A program made the position numbers and the translations under genes. The notes under the pieces are model-generated. The model was not told the origin of the DNA, made no database searches, and was given only the letters and a program-made list of their open reading frames with translations. Positions 24,701 through 34,841 of a DNA stretch of 64,000 nt are shown piece after piece (within the stretch, counting starts at the first letter, position 1; each line of letters opens with the position of its first letter). The stretch is taken from positions 6,699,789 through 6,763,788 of the forward strand of contig JAJEKV010000012.1 of assembly GCA_021234155.1 (NCBI GenBank), given 5' to 3'. The DNA comes from Isoetes taiwanensis (Eukaryota > Streptophyta > Lycopodiopsida > Isoetales > Isoetaceae).

Positions 24701-27700
24701 AACTTGTATTTCTTGTGATTTAGACAATATTACTTCATCAAGATGGTGTTTTTCCAATTGTATGTGTGCAATACTACTCCGCAGGTCATGTATCATGGAT
24801 ATAGATAAATCATGTGCCATGTTCAACTTTCTGACTTCTTCTTCGTGCTTTCGTATTAGGAATTCCTTTTCTTGGACTGTATCATCCATATGCTTCTGCA
24901 ATTTCTTTTGTTCTTTTTCCAACTTAACAAAAAGCGTGTCTTTAGTGGACATTTCTGCCTTGAGAGCATCATGTGCTATTTGTAGAATTAAAAGTTCCTC
25001 TCGAACACTATTAATAACCCCATCAAGGTTTCTATTTTCATCAACACTTTGGATGTGAGAATTGTATAAGCTGGTATAATGTTCATCTGCTTTTTCCAAC
25101 TTATCTTGCAGTTCCTTGAAACTGAGCTCCATTCTCAATTGCTCTTCAACACTATTTTGCAGCAGCTGCTGTGATTTCTTTTGCTCTTCGTGTAGACAAT
25201 GAATATCTTTTTGCAACATAGTCATCTGCTCATTCTTTGACTCAACATCGCTTATAAGAGACCTGTTTTCGTCCCCTAGGACTTGTATCTTTTGTAAATA
25301 GGACGAGAGCATTTCATTAAGTTTGCGGCTTTCCATTTCGACGTGTGAAAGATTATTCTCCAGTGTATGAATTCTGGACTCGTAAGAACTCTGCTCCAAT
25401 TCCCACTCTCTGATCTCTTCTTCATGCTTCTGAATAATAGTTTCTTTCTCTTTGGCCACTTGATCTAAATGCTCTTGTACATTTCTTCCTTCTGTTTCTA
25501 AGCTCTGGATTTGCAAATTCTTAGTAGAAATTTCAGATTTCAATGTATCATGTTCCATTTGCAGCCTTTCTTTGCTACTTACATGCATGCTAATTTCATC
25601 TTCAAGCTTCTTTACATAGACAAGCTTAAGTGATACTTTTGATTGAAGTGCCTGTTTTTCCTCTTGTAGTAGGCTGACTTCTCTTCGTAAATTACCATTC
25701 AACTCTTCCAGAGCTACTATCTTTGTTTCTATTTCAGAAATATGGGTTTCTGCTCTTTCCTTTTCCATCCTATCCATTTCATATTTTTCCTGCAAATTGG
25801 AAAGTAACATTTCCCTATTTTTTATCTCTTTTTCATGTATACACTTCTGTTCTTTGATGACTTCTAAGAGCTCCACTTTCTCTCTGTCTATTGTGTTCCA
25901 TTGCTCTTGTATGCTGTTCTTTTCTGCTTCCAACTTCACAAGGTACAAACTTCTAGAAGATGCTTCAAGCTTGAGTTCATCATGTTCCATCTGCAAGGAT
26001 GAGAGTTCTTCACGAAGATTTTTTATGAATACTTCAAGCATAGCTTTCTCATCGATGTGCCGCTTATTAGAATTTTCTAAGCTAGCATGGTAATCGTGTG
26101 ATTGTTGCAACTTTTCCTGCAGCTTTTGTATCTCATCAATTCCAACCTGAACTTTGCATATAATTTCTGCATTATCGTTCTTCAAATTCTCGTTTTCTGA
26201 TCTAAGATTTTCAAAAAGTCTATAGTTGTCTATATCTTTAGACTGAAACCTATCAACTTCATCCTTCAACTTCAGGACATCTATCCCCAAAATGACTATT
26301 TTATTCTCAAGGTCCATGATATGTGCCTCCTTGGTAGAATTATTATCCTTTATCTCATCATACTCTTCTTGCAAGTGAGCTAAGTCTATTTGCTTTTTAT
26401 TCAATGCTTCTTCAATGATAATTTTCTCATCCATGCCCCTCTGGTGTGATCTCTCCAGACTCTGATAGTTTGCTTGCAGCTCTTGAAACTGCTCATTGAG
26501 CAGTTTGACAGTAATATGCACTTCTAGCAACTCTTGAGTCTTACTTTGTACCCTTTCATTAAGTGCGTTTTTCTCCTCATGTGCATTCTGCAATTCTCTT
26601 TTCATACTAGTTATTTGTTCCAAATTTGACATAATCTCATCTTGAAGAACCTTGTTTTCTTTCTGCATCTTGCTAACTAATTCTTGAAGGTCCTGTATCT
26701 CACGTTCTCTGCAGACTATTAGTTGGTCAAGGTTATGTTTATTGACTTGCAAACATGACAAATCCTTCTCTAGCTCATGTACCTTGGAAGAATATGCTTG
26801 TTCTGCCTCTATATGCTTCTGACACTCAGTTTCTGAGGTCTGTAACTTTATGTCAATAGCTGCGTTGAGTTTTTGTAAAGCCAGAACTTCAGCTTCAAGT
26901 TGAGAGACGTGTAACTGCAGCCTTTCAATCTGATCAGTATGACATTTGATCTGATTACTCATGCCTTTTTCTTTTTTCTGTAGGTCCTTGTTTTCTTCTT
27001 CAAATTTCTCCAAAGCCTCATTGCTCCTTGAAAGTTCTGATTTTAATGTTACTTGCTTCTTTTGTAACTGCAAAAGTTCTGCTTTCGTAGAGATGCATTC
27101 CGTTGTAAGACATTGCAACTTTGTTTCAGTTTGTGTAAGCTGGTTCTCAACTTCCTGCTTTGCCTTTCTCAGGTACGAGTCGTTAATCATTGCTTCATTC
27201 ACTTCAGTTTGCAGCTTTGCAATTTGTTGCTCGTAGCTTTCCTTTTCTGTATGCAAGGAAGACACGTCACTCTTTAACTTTATAATCTGCTCCTCGAGCA
27301 ATTTGTTACACCCTGCTTGAGACTCTAATTCCATCTTCAACTTAACCGATTCTTCGTTCCTTTCTCGAATCAAGTTCCCCAATTGCATGATTTTCTGTTC
27401 ATAACTTTTTATTTGTGTTGAGCCTTCATGAAGAGCATCAGCTAGGTTCGTGTTCTTTGCAACTAATCCCCTATTTTCTACTTCAAGAATTGTAACCCGT
27501 TCTTCAAACTTATTTTGTTTAATAACCTGAGATGCTAGATGCTTATTCTCTGCTACAAAGTTATCAAGCTGTTCCTGTAGTTTCTTTAGTTTGCTCTCCA
27601 TGACGTTCTGCTCTTGCTTTTGTGCTTCAAACCTTTCTAAAAGAACATTCTTTTCTTTTTGTGATCCATGCATATCATTTTCAGAATTGCAGTCTAAGTC

Positions 27701-28314
27701 AGAGTCTCCATCAGAATCAGAAGAAGAACCAGAACCAGAGTCAGAGCTTGATGATGAAGAGTTACTCTTTTTCTTCTGCACACTTCGTTTTGCTCTTTCA
27801 TTACCAGACTTATCAACACCCACATTGTCATTACCAGAATCGTTACCATTCTTGTTATGAATTGAAAGTGATGCCACATCTCCTTGGGTCCTTTTAAAAC
27901 GTATCCGCTTCCCAAAAGGTGGCTCCCCAGAAGGCTCACCGGATACCTCTGATCGAGAACTTTGGACATTTTTGCGTATCGCTCCTGTCAAATTATCATA
28001 TCGCTCTGCAAGCGCCCTGTAGGAACGGTAGAACTCCTCTACCATTCTCATAAGCTCTGGTCGTTTCTTGTAGAACATCTCTGCTCGTTTTGCGAATGAA
28101 TCAGCATCCTCTTCAATGAGTTTCAGCATTGCACTTACTTTGCTATCCATATCTGTGAGGAAGGAATAGCTCAATGTTAGTGTAATAGAATGTGTTCAAT
28201 TCAATTCAATATAAGAGAAGAATTCTTACCTTTTAGACTCTCCTCGAGCCATTTGGAATTCTTGGGACTAATATGGCTATCCCACAACCAAGAATGAGAA
28301 CGACCACTCTTCAT
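18731..28314 (-). CDS. NETWORKED-family NAB-domain actin-binding giant coiled-coil protein
   Basis: NET proteins link actin filaments to plant membranes through an N-terminal NAB domain. Exon 1 is 28314-28230 (28 codons plus one base) and encodes the NAB start SWLWDSHISPKNSKWLEES. A 77-bp intron (28229-28153, GTAAG...CTCACAG) follows, and exon 2 (28152-18731) restores the frame (G|AT, Asp) into DMDSKVSAMLKLIEEDADSF, then YKKRPELMRMVEEFYRSYRA. The product is about 3,168 residues, much longer than typical NET1 proteins. After the NAB domain come a basic/Ser-Asp-rich segment (about residues 120-185) and nearly 2,900 residues of heptad-rich coiled coil, including exact 193-residue tandem modules. 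No stop or frameshift interrupts exon 2, which argues for selection. The second position of the usual SWWWDSH motif is Leu here. A further small 3' exon cannot be excluded. The start was chosen because exon 1 completes the NAB domain. Confidence 0.93.
23225..25522 (-). repeat. Tandem 193-residue modules inside the NET coiled coil
   Basis: The same Lys codon after the (H/Y)D-x-LK-x-x-(M/I)-(S/A)-x motif lies at 25520, 24941, 24362, 23783 and 23225. Spacings are therefore 579, 579, 579 and 558 nt: three units of exactly 193 codons and one of 186. Each module repeats the same order of words: DALKAEMSTK, QKHEEE, then ELE or QSSY, NLDE, ENKSL, QKEIHCL, KELQEKLQ. Confidence 0.9.
28153..28229 (-). 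other. Intron 1 of the NET gene
   Basis: Donor AAAAG|GTAAG and acceptor CTCACAG|AT give a 77-bp intron. It separates the two halves of the NAB domain. Confidence 0.9.
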
Positions 28315-28530
28315 GACTACCAACTCACTCAGCTACATTTGATTATAATAGAAATATCTATGCTGAAGGAAAACATGAGAAAAAAATTTAATTATCATTA
28401 TTATACTTGAAATAGCTATGCTGAAGGAAAACATGAGAAAAAAACATATCAGCATTCTTGTACACGTGAATATATTTCCGTTTACTTTTCTTTTTAAGGT
28501 GCAAGATCTTGTATTTGATACTGATGACAA
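28315..28530 (-). promoter_or_regulatory. 5' flank of the NET gene with a tandem duplication
   Basis: A roughly 58-bp tandem duplication (copies beginning GAAATA at 28351 and 28409, sharing GCTATGCTGAAGG-like and AAACATGAGAAAAAA words) sits 37-130 bp upstream of the start codon. It would fall in the 5' UTR or core promoter. No confident TATA box was assigned. Confidence 0.5.
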
Positions 28531-31200
28531 ATCTTCATATGCTCAATAGTTAAGCTTGGTTTTACTACAAGCTCCCTCCATTAATAGGTAGGTAACACAA
28601 CTTTTCCAACTTCTTCACCTACATGGATAATACCATAGTAATTCTGTGATATAATGACTCTGGCACATCACAGCTACCAGCTACGGAAAACGGAAAACAA
28701 TAGTGACGGATACGTCTAGAAACATTGGCAACTCCACATCTTTTTCGCCACCCCTACCCCCAATATCAACACCAACATGCTCTTCTATGACACTAGCAAC
28801 TCTTCTCCCTCTCCCACGCACTCACACTCCAATCTTCCTGTTGCTCGAACCAACATTCACATAATTCCCTCCATCTTGCATCATGTTAATATATCCAAAT
28901 TCAGTGATTAAATCTGACAGCCTCACTTTCTTGCATCTACCTCCTCCAGCACTCTCCTCCTTTGCTAGAATCACGCCTTCCCCTCTTATTCCTGTCAAAC
29001 CCCCATCCTCCCAAGACACATCACAGTCATGTGGAGGGACTAACATGCTACAAAGTGTGGTTGCAAAAGTCCTATGAAGCTCCATTCAGAGACAAATCCA
29101 GCCATAAAGCTTAAATCTAGCCGACAATGGAGTCAACTACCTGAAGACCTTGCTCCCAACTGCTTGAGATTATGACTTAGTTGTGATCTCCTATCTCACT
29201 ATTCCAGATGTGGAATAGGGAGGGAGATGAGCATGAGATTTAATGCTATTTGTTGAAGTCCTTGAGTTCCAAAGGCAGGAGGCTTTGGGCAAACTCCACA
29301 CTTGACAGCATATGGGGGACAAGACTCATAACATATTAACATTTAGATGGAGATGGGTTTGGTGTTGGTGTTAGATCCTAGAGGTAATCATACTATGTAT
29401 TGCAGGTTATGGTGGTCTTAATATTGAACATAGTGGAACACCATTTTTAGATGGCCAAGGGAAACAACTAGCATTAGAATTGATTTGAATTGACTTTTAT
29501 CGTCCAAAGAGACCAAGAAGATCTATGGGATCCAATACCTACTGCTTAGGATTAAAAAAACCACACCTTGGAGTGTTTTTGAGGAAAAAACCTAAGTTAA
29601 TCGGCATGCAAGGTAACAAAAAAGGTCAGCTAATTCAATCCCGATATCTATACACTAAATTTGGCATGGCGGATCAGCCTAGGTGTTTGAATTGGATAGC
29701 CTTTCTTAATTGTGAGTAATATTTTGGTATTGCATTTTTTTCTTTGAGCAAAGAGACGTCAAAATAAGGAAGAATAGATATACTTTCATAGATCTGCGTT
29801 TACGACTTAGATAGATAAAAAATGCCAATTTATATGAATAGTGAGGCAGACTTACACAACAATACGGGGTCTATTTGTATCATATATATATGAAAAGCCA
29901 AAATTAAGGCTTCTATTTTTATGGTTTTAATGAGAGTTAGTTGTAAGCATGAAGGGTTTTTCTCATTTTAGTGCTCACGGAGCGAATGGTCTTCAACCCC
30001 ACATGGATTTGAATTGATTCATACAACTAATACAGAGAGAAAACGAGGACGATGTAGAGAAGAAGATAAATATTGTATGCTTTGTTAAGAATAATACTGT
30101 AATAAACATTCAGATGTGAGTATTCAGAAATGGGCTAGATGTTAAAAAGGGGATACATAGTATTGTTCTATTTGCACTATTATCTGCAAAATATTATAAG
30201 TTGTATGTTTTATGCAAGCAAGATCTTTTTAGGTATTTGAGTATAGATATCACTCAACCACAATAATGACTAAGTAATTTCAGCAAGAGATAGTAATACT
30301 AGCCTGTCAAATAACTAGGTTTTGTAAATATAACAAAAATCATCTATGGTTGCAAGGAATGGAAGTTTTGCAGTTAACATGGAATCTTAGAATGCCCATT
30401 TGCATCTGCATATGTGAAATCCAAATGGGTAAGCATGTGTTGCCATTGCGCAATTGCTTTTATTAAATGGTTTTGCTAGATAACCAAGGCTTAAATATGA
30501 AAGGGGCATCACTTAGAAAGTGAGATAAGCTTTGATTTTATGAATTAAATGGACTTTAGTTTAATTGATTTTATGAACCACTTGGGTAAATTAAACATTA
30601 CGTGAACATAGTAAACGACATTTGAAGTCCTATCTCGGCTACTAAAAAGAAAGAAATGTGGATAGCTCTTTTGAAATTTAGACATTTGCTTTACAATAAG
30701 GAAGGTGAGGAACCTATGGTGGACTAGACCCTCCACTTATCTCTTTGTGTGACATATATGTAATGCAATTGGTAAGCTAGCAAATGGACAACCTCCAAAT
30801 CTTTTATTGGTCTAATAGGAGTTCCTGAAATTGAATGGAGATAATGTTGCAAAGGATGTAACACATTTGTTTGATTTAATTATGCTTTTCCATCAAAGCC
30901 ATCAAAGTGTAGTCGATTTATATTGAAGACAAAAATGAGCAAGGCATTACTGCACTATTATGGTGAGTAACCTTATCACAAGGTTTTTGGCATTGCGCTT
31001 GAGAAGGAACTGTCTAATGAGACAAGTTGGTTTCCAACGTTTATGATGACACAGCATCAACGTTCGTATGACAACCATACAACACTAATAGTCGACACAA
31101 CCTTAGCATTCAATCACACTTTTGAGTATTGGTTGAAGGATCAAAAGGCATAAGACGAGCTTTATATACGTGTTTTATAATTTTTGCAAATCATTTGATA
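28531..31200. other. Spacer with one LINE 3'-end fragment
   Basis: No gene recognised. An open frame on the minus strand (28822-29085) has no known motif. About 29480-29610 matches the 3' UTR of the LINE family seen at 39.5 and 48.7 kb (TTTTATCGTCCA, GAGACC, CTATGGGA(T/C)CCAATACC) in minus orientation, with a degenerate AATTG tail. Confidence 0.55.
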
Positions 31201-31292
31201 TTGTTCCAAGAGCTAAATTGCTAAACGAATATGCAGGAACTATGTATTGTTCCAAGAGCTAAATTGCTAAACGAATCTGCAGGAACTATATA
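31201..31292. repeat. 46-bp tandem duplication
   Basis: Two nearly identical copies, 31201-31246 and 31247-31292, each start TTGTTCCAAGAGCTAAATTG. They differ at only a few positions, so the duplication is recent. Confidence 0.92.
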
Positions 31293-31717
31293 TCCCACCG
31301 AAATCACATGTAGCGCGGCATATGTATATATATGGTAGATGCTCAATGCTTTTGAGAATTTATATTGAGGCACTAGAAGTTGGCTTACATGGAGAATAAA
31401 TAAGTGCAATTATTATATGCTTATGGTATAATGTTTTGATATATAGATTCCTCGCTTTTATACTAGTGGTTTGGGCATAGAAGATCTCTAGTATGCTATT
31501 GGTTGAAAACACTTTAGTAGTTTTTTATACGTGTTGCTAGTGTTCTAGTGGTGTTGGCGTGAGATAGTCTTACCCTGGATTGGATCCCGCCCTCGGGGAC
31601 CGCCATGCGGGATCCCCTCCTTGAGGATTCCCAGTTAACTGCACAATTAAAGGGCTACTGCGAGTTTAGGGCTTTTGGCCGGATCATGCATCTCTGATAG
31701 CAGCGGCGCTCACTGCG

Positions 31718-31954
31718 TGATGAAAACCTAGACAAGGCATACAAAGGAAGAGAGATACAGAGGACGAAAGAGAGACAAGCGATGATCCCAGAACAACACA
31801 CTATATTCATTGTATTGAATCACACTATATATATATACATTGGGTTGCATGCATGCACACGCATGCGCATGCATTGAGAACATGCACGACACAGACATGC
31901 ATGCACTGCATGACACACTTGTATGCATTGGAGGACAACGTAGCATCTCCAACA
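31718..31954 (-). repeat. Copia 3' LTR (left copy)
   Basis: This 237-bp LTR starts TGATGAAAACC and ends CTCCAACA on the plus strand. It appears identical to the copy at 34366-34602 and contains a TA-rich core and alternating GCATGCATGC words. Confidence 0.92.
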
Positions 31955-31964
31955 CCCCCCCTGC
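31955..31964 (-). other. Polypurine tract of the copia element
   Basis: On the minus strand this reads GCAGGGGGGG immediately before the LTR. This is where plus-strand DNA synthesis would be primed. Confidence 0.8.
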
Positions 31965-32135
31965 AACGTTGGTCTCTCAATGAAAGAAACCAAAGTATAT
32001 GTGATTCAAATACTTAGAAGGCGACCAAGGATGCACATGCATCCCCCCTTGCAGCCTTGGTCATGTGCCCGGGTTAAAAAACCTTTTGTGGGAAGCAAAA
32101 GGAAAAACCGTGGCACCCTTCAAAAAAAGTATCTA

Positions 32136-32955
32136 TCAAGTAGAAGACGAAGGGAGGATTCGCAACTGAGTGGTAAAATCTGCATGCTTTGTCATAGGTA
32201 AAGCTTTGGTAAAGATATCCGCAATCATGTTAATATCTGTAGGACAATACTGTAGCATAATTGTCTTTTTCTTGACTACCAGTTTAATGTAATGGTAATG
32301 AATATCAATATGCTTGGACTTTGAATGGAAAACCTCATCCTTAGTTAAAGATATGGCACTCTGATTGTCACAATGTAAAAGTGCCGGACCTTTTAGTACT
32401 TGTTGAAAAGATTGAAGAAGACGTCGCAACCAGACCAACTCTCTGCTTGCCATACTAGCGGCAACATATTAAACTTCCGATGGTGGACCGCGAACACAAT
32501 GTTGTTTCTTGCTATACCAAGAGATTAAAGAATTATTCATAAAGAAACATGCTCCACTTGTAGAGCGAGAAGTATCAGGACAACCTCTCCAATCAGCGTC
32601 AGTATAACCAACCAATTGTGGACCAATATCTTGACGAACGTAAACCAGAGCATGATCTATAGTGCCTTTTAGATAATGAAGAACTCGTTTGGCTGCATTC
32701 CAATGTTGGCGTCCTGGATTAGACATAAATTGTCCTAATGTGTTGACAACATAACTGATATCTGGCCTGGTGGCATGTGCTAAGTACATTAAAGCACCGA
32801 TAAGATTTGCATATGGATATTGAGCCATGTCAAGACGCTCAGCTTCTGTTTGAGGACACATGTGTTTCAGCAATTTGACGTTAACTCCCAAGGGTGTTGA
32901 CTGAGGTTTAGCATTACTCATATCATATTTGTCAAGTTTGTCTTGAAGAGGAGTT
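32136..32955 (-). pseudogene. Copia reverse transcriptase C-end and RNase H
   Basis: RNase H removes the RNA strand during reverse transcription. The minus-strand frame has the RT/RH connection (DMSNAKPQSTPLGVN), then YPYANLIGALMYLAHATRPD, the catalytic GYTDADWRGCPDTSRSTSG block, then ASMASRELVWLRRLL and the terminal IADIFTKALP. One nonsense change (TAA at 32469-32471, where the family has Glu in STEAEY) splits it. The N-terminal RT with YVDD is absent; the sequence switches to inverted gag near 32940-32955. Confidence 0.9.
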
Positions 32956-33714
32956 TGGCAAATCTCCAATATGATTCATCTAGTACTGTTAGAGCTCATG
33001 TTGATCGCTTCAAAGAACTAATTGAACAATTAGCTGCTGCCGGAGCGCCTATATCCAAAGATGAATTGGTGATGCAGCTATTGGAAACTTTTCCATCCTC
33101 TGAATTCGGGGTCATCATTTCTATATTGATGAACAAGAAGCATGTTACTTTTGAAGACGCGTGTGAATCCTTAGAAGACCATGTGCGCCGAGTTATTGCA
33201 CCCCCTGACGTCAAAGACACTGTAATGGTTGCAGATACAAGGAAAAGAAACCCACCTTCTGAGTCTTCTGAACAAAGAAAAAGATTTCGGTCTTTTGGTC
33301 GTGGTTATGATGGATCCTTTGGTCGTGGTTATGGCCGTAGTTATGGTCGAGTTTATGATGGAGGATATGACCATGGGCGTGGGGGTTATGGTCGTAGTAG
33401 TGTGTATGGTCGCAGTGATTATAATGGTCGCCATGATTATAACACTTTTTCTCGTAGTGGATATGGACGTGGTCGTGGATCACGTGGATATCAATCTAGA
33501 TATCAATCTATTGTGTGTGAATATTGTGGTCGTGATGGCCATGGCATTGCAAGATGCTTTGATAGAAAAGAGGATGAGAAACGAGATATGGAAGCTAATT
33601 GTGTTAATACATCACGTGATGGTGAACAATATGGTGTGGAAAGAACAATTGGACATCCTGTACAAGCTAGTACAAATGTTTTAGGGAGTACCGACCACAT
33701 GATGATAGATTCAG
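32943..33714 (+). pseudogene. Copia gag (inverted in the element), N-terminus missing
   Basis: This would be the capsid/nucleocapsid protein of the element. The frame starts without its normal N-terminus (first copia-like residues NLQYDSSSTVRAHVDRF), passes a capsid-like region, then a GRGY/RGG-rich segment (about residues 115-190) and a CCHC zinc knuckle CEYCGRDGHGIARC, and reaches the protease motif MMIDSG. Continuing without splicing, it terminates at 33735-33737 just after DSG. Its orientation is opposite to the LTR signals and RNase H. Confidence 0.85.
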
Positions 33715-34012
33715 GTGTGCATCCTACTCCCAAATAATAATGATGGTATTGTGTGTTAAGCAATGGTGTTGAGCTTTGTTATGGTGTTGGTCATGTGTGT
33801 ATACATCATGTTCCTCATTCATGTGTTATTGTGTGTTGCACCATGGTGTCAACTTCTACATATAGTGTTGGAATTTATTTCTTATATATATTGTTGAGCA
33901 TTGATATTGTGTGTGGTATTGAAATATTAAGTTCCTAACTTATAGTATTATCTTGAATTTATATGGTGTTGTCTAGCTATTATGTTTACAGCTTTGTGTA
34001 ATTTTCATCTAG
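33715..34012 (+). other. Intron-like 298-bp insertion at the protease active site
   Basis: The sequence between GATTCAG|GTGTGC and TTCATCTAG|GTGCAACG has GT-AG borders and a T-rich 3' end. Removing it rejoins the DSGATQHM protease-to-pre-integrase motif exactly. AGGTG flanks both sides, so a small insertion with a 5-bp target duplication is equally consistent. Confidence 0.7.
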
Positions 34013-34338
34013 GTGCAACGCAACATATGGTATATGAGAAATCCTTGCTCAGAAATTACCATCCCTTGCGCGTTTTAAAATATGTTTATATGGGAGATGA
34101 CAGTCGTCAACAAATTCTTGGTATTGGTGATCTACCATTACGAGCTCATTCAGGAATTCATTCTTTGCGTGGTGTTTTACATGTTCCTGCTTTACATCGT
34201 CATTTACTTTCTGTTTCTCGATTAACTGATGTTGGTATTCATATTTACTTTGATGAGTTATTTTGCTACCTTTTGAAAGATGGCTTAATACTTGGTAGTG
34301 GCATGCGCCATCACAATTTATATGAGTACCAAATTACA
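34013..34338 (+). pseudogene. Copia protease end and pre-integrase (inverted)
   Basis: The frame reads ATQHM, YMGDDSRQQILGIGDLPL, RGVLHVPALHRHLLSVSRL and LYEYQ: the aspartic-protease-to-GAG_pre-integrs stretch of copia polyproteins. It ends where the leader next to the PBS begins, so the inversion breakpoint lies near 34338. No integrase follows. Confidence 0.85.
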
Positions 34339-34353
34339 GATGGTCTAATCTAT

Positions 34354-34365
34354 GCTCTGATACCA
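34354..34365 (-). promoter_or_regulatory. Copia primer binding site (tRNA-iMet)
   Basis: On the minus strand, TGGTATCAGAGC directly abuts the LTR end. The match to the copia consensus is perfect over 12 bases. It fixes the right LTR as the 5' LTR. Confidence 0.93.
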
Positions 34366-34602
34366 TGATGAAAACCTAGACAAGGCATACAAAGGAAGAG
34401 AGATACAGAGGACGAAAGAGAGACAAGCGATGATCCCAGAACAACACACTATATTCATTGTATTGAATCACACTATATATATATACATTGGGTTGCATGC
34501 ATGCACACGCATGCGCATGCATTGAGAACATGCACGACACAGACATGCATGCACTGCATGACACACTTGTATGCATTGGAGGACAACGTAGCATCTCCAA
34601 CA
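34366..34602 (-). repeat. Copia 5' LTR (right copy)
   Basis: A 237-bp copy of the LTR at 31718-31954, apparently without differences, followed by the CTGCG target duplication. Confidence 0.92.
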
Positions 34603-34841
34603 CTGCGTTTCCTAGTTGGCATCTACCTGCTACTCTTTTCCAGCGCATTCTGACCAATCTAATTCCGTGGAGAATCGAGGGACAAAAACCAACCACGAAA
34701 AAAACTCTGATTTTCCTTATAAGGGATCGTAGTTTCGCGCAGTTACTGCGCAGTAAGGTGGGATCCCATCGCCTGAGATCATACCTCTGGGTGATCCCGT
34801 CCTTCGGGATCACACCTCTAGGATCCCCCAATGCAGGGTAA

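Larger units (their letters stand above)
31718..34602 (-). mobile_element. Young, internally rearranged Ty1/copia element
   Basis: The element is 2,885 bp with two 237-bp LTRs that look identical and a CTGCG target duplication (31713-31717 and 34603-34607). PBS and polypurine tract both place the 5' LTR on the right, so the element reads on the minus strand. RNase H agrees, but the gag and protease segment (about 32950-34338) reads on the plus strand. Integrase and most of reverse transcriptase are missing. It is non-autonomous, but its cis signals look complete. Confidence 0.9.
31570..34841. mobile_element. Possible inverted-repeat element carrying the copia insertion
   Basis: TTACCCTGGATTGG (31570-31583) is matched in inverse orientation by CCAATGCAGGGTAA (34828-34841), 13 of 14 bases. 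Both flanks of the copia element are rich in GGGATCC words that look like subterminal inverted repeats. No convincing target duplication was found outside, so the class is uncertain. Confidence 0.4.

Noticed and set aside
18756-27969. Many short open frames on the plus strand and other minus frames within the NET exon
   Set aside because: They are shadows of the long coiled-coil frame, with Ser/Leu/Phe-rich antisense composition and no motifs.
28822-29085. 87-aa minus-strand frame as an upstream exon of the NET gene
   Set aside because: The NAB domain is already complete with exon 1 at 28230-28314, and no similarity to NET proteins is visible in it.
31728-31955. 75-aa Cys/Met-rich frame, repeated at 34376-34876
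   Set aside because: It lies inside the copia LTR and is duplicated only because the LTR is.
33171-33684. His/Thr/Ile-rich antisense frames and a Val/Met-rich alternative plus-strand frame
   Set aside because: Shadows of the GRGY-repeat part of copia gag.
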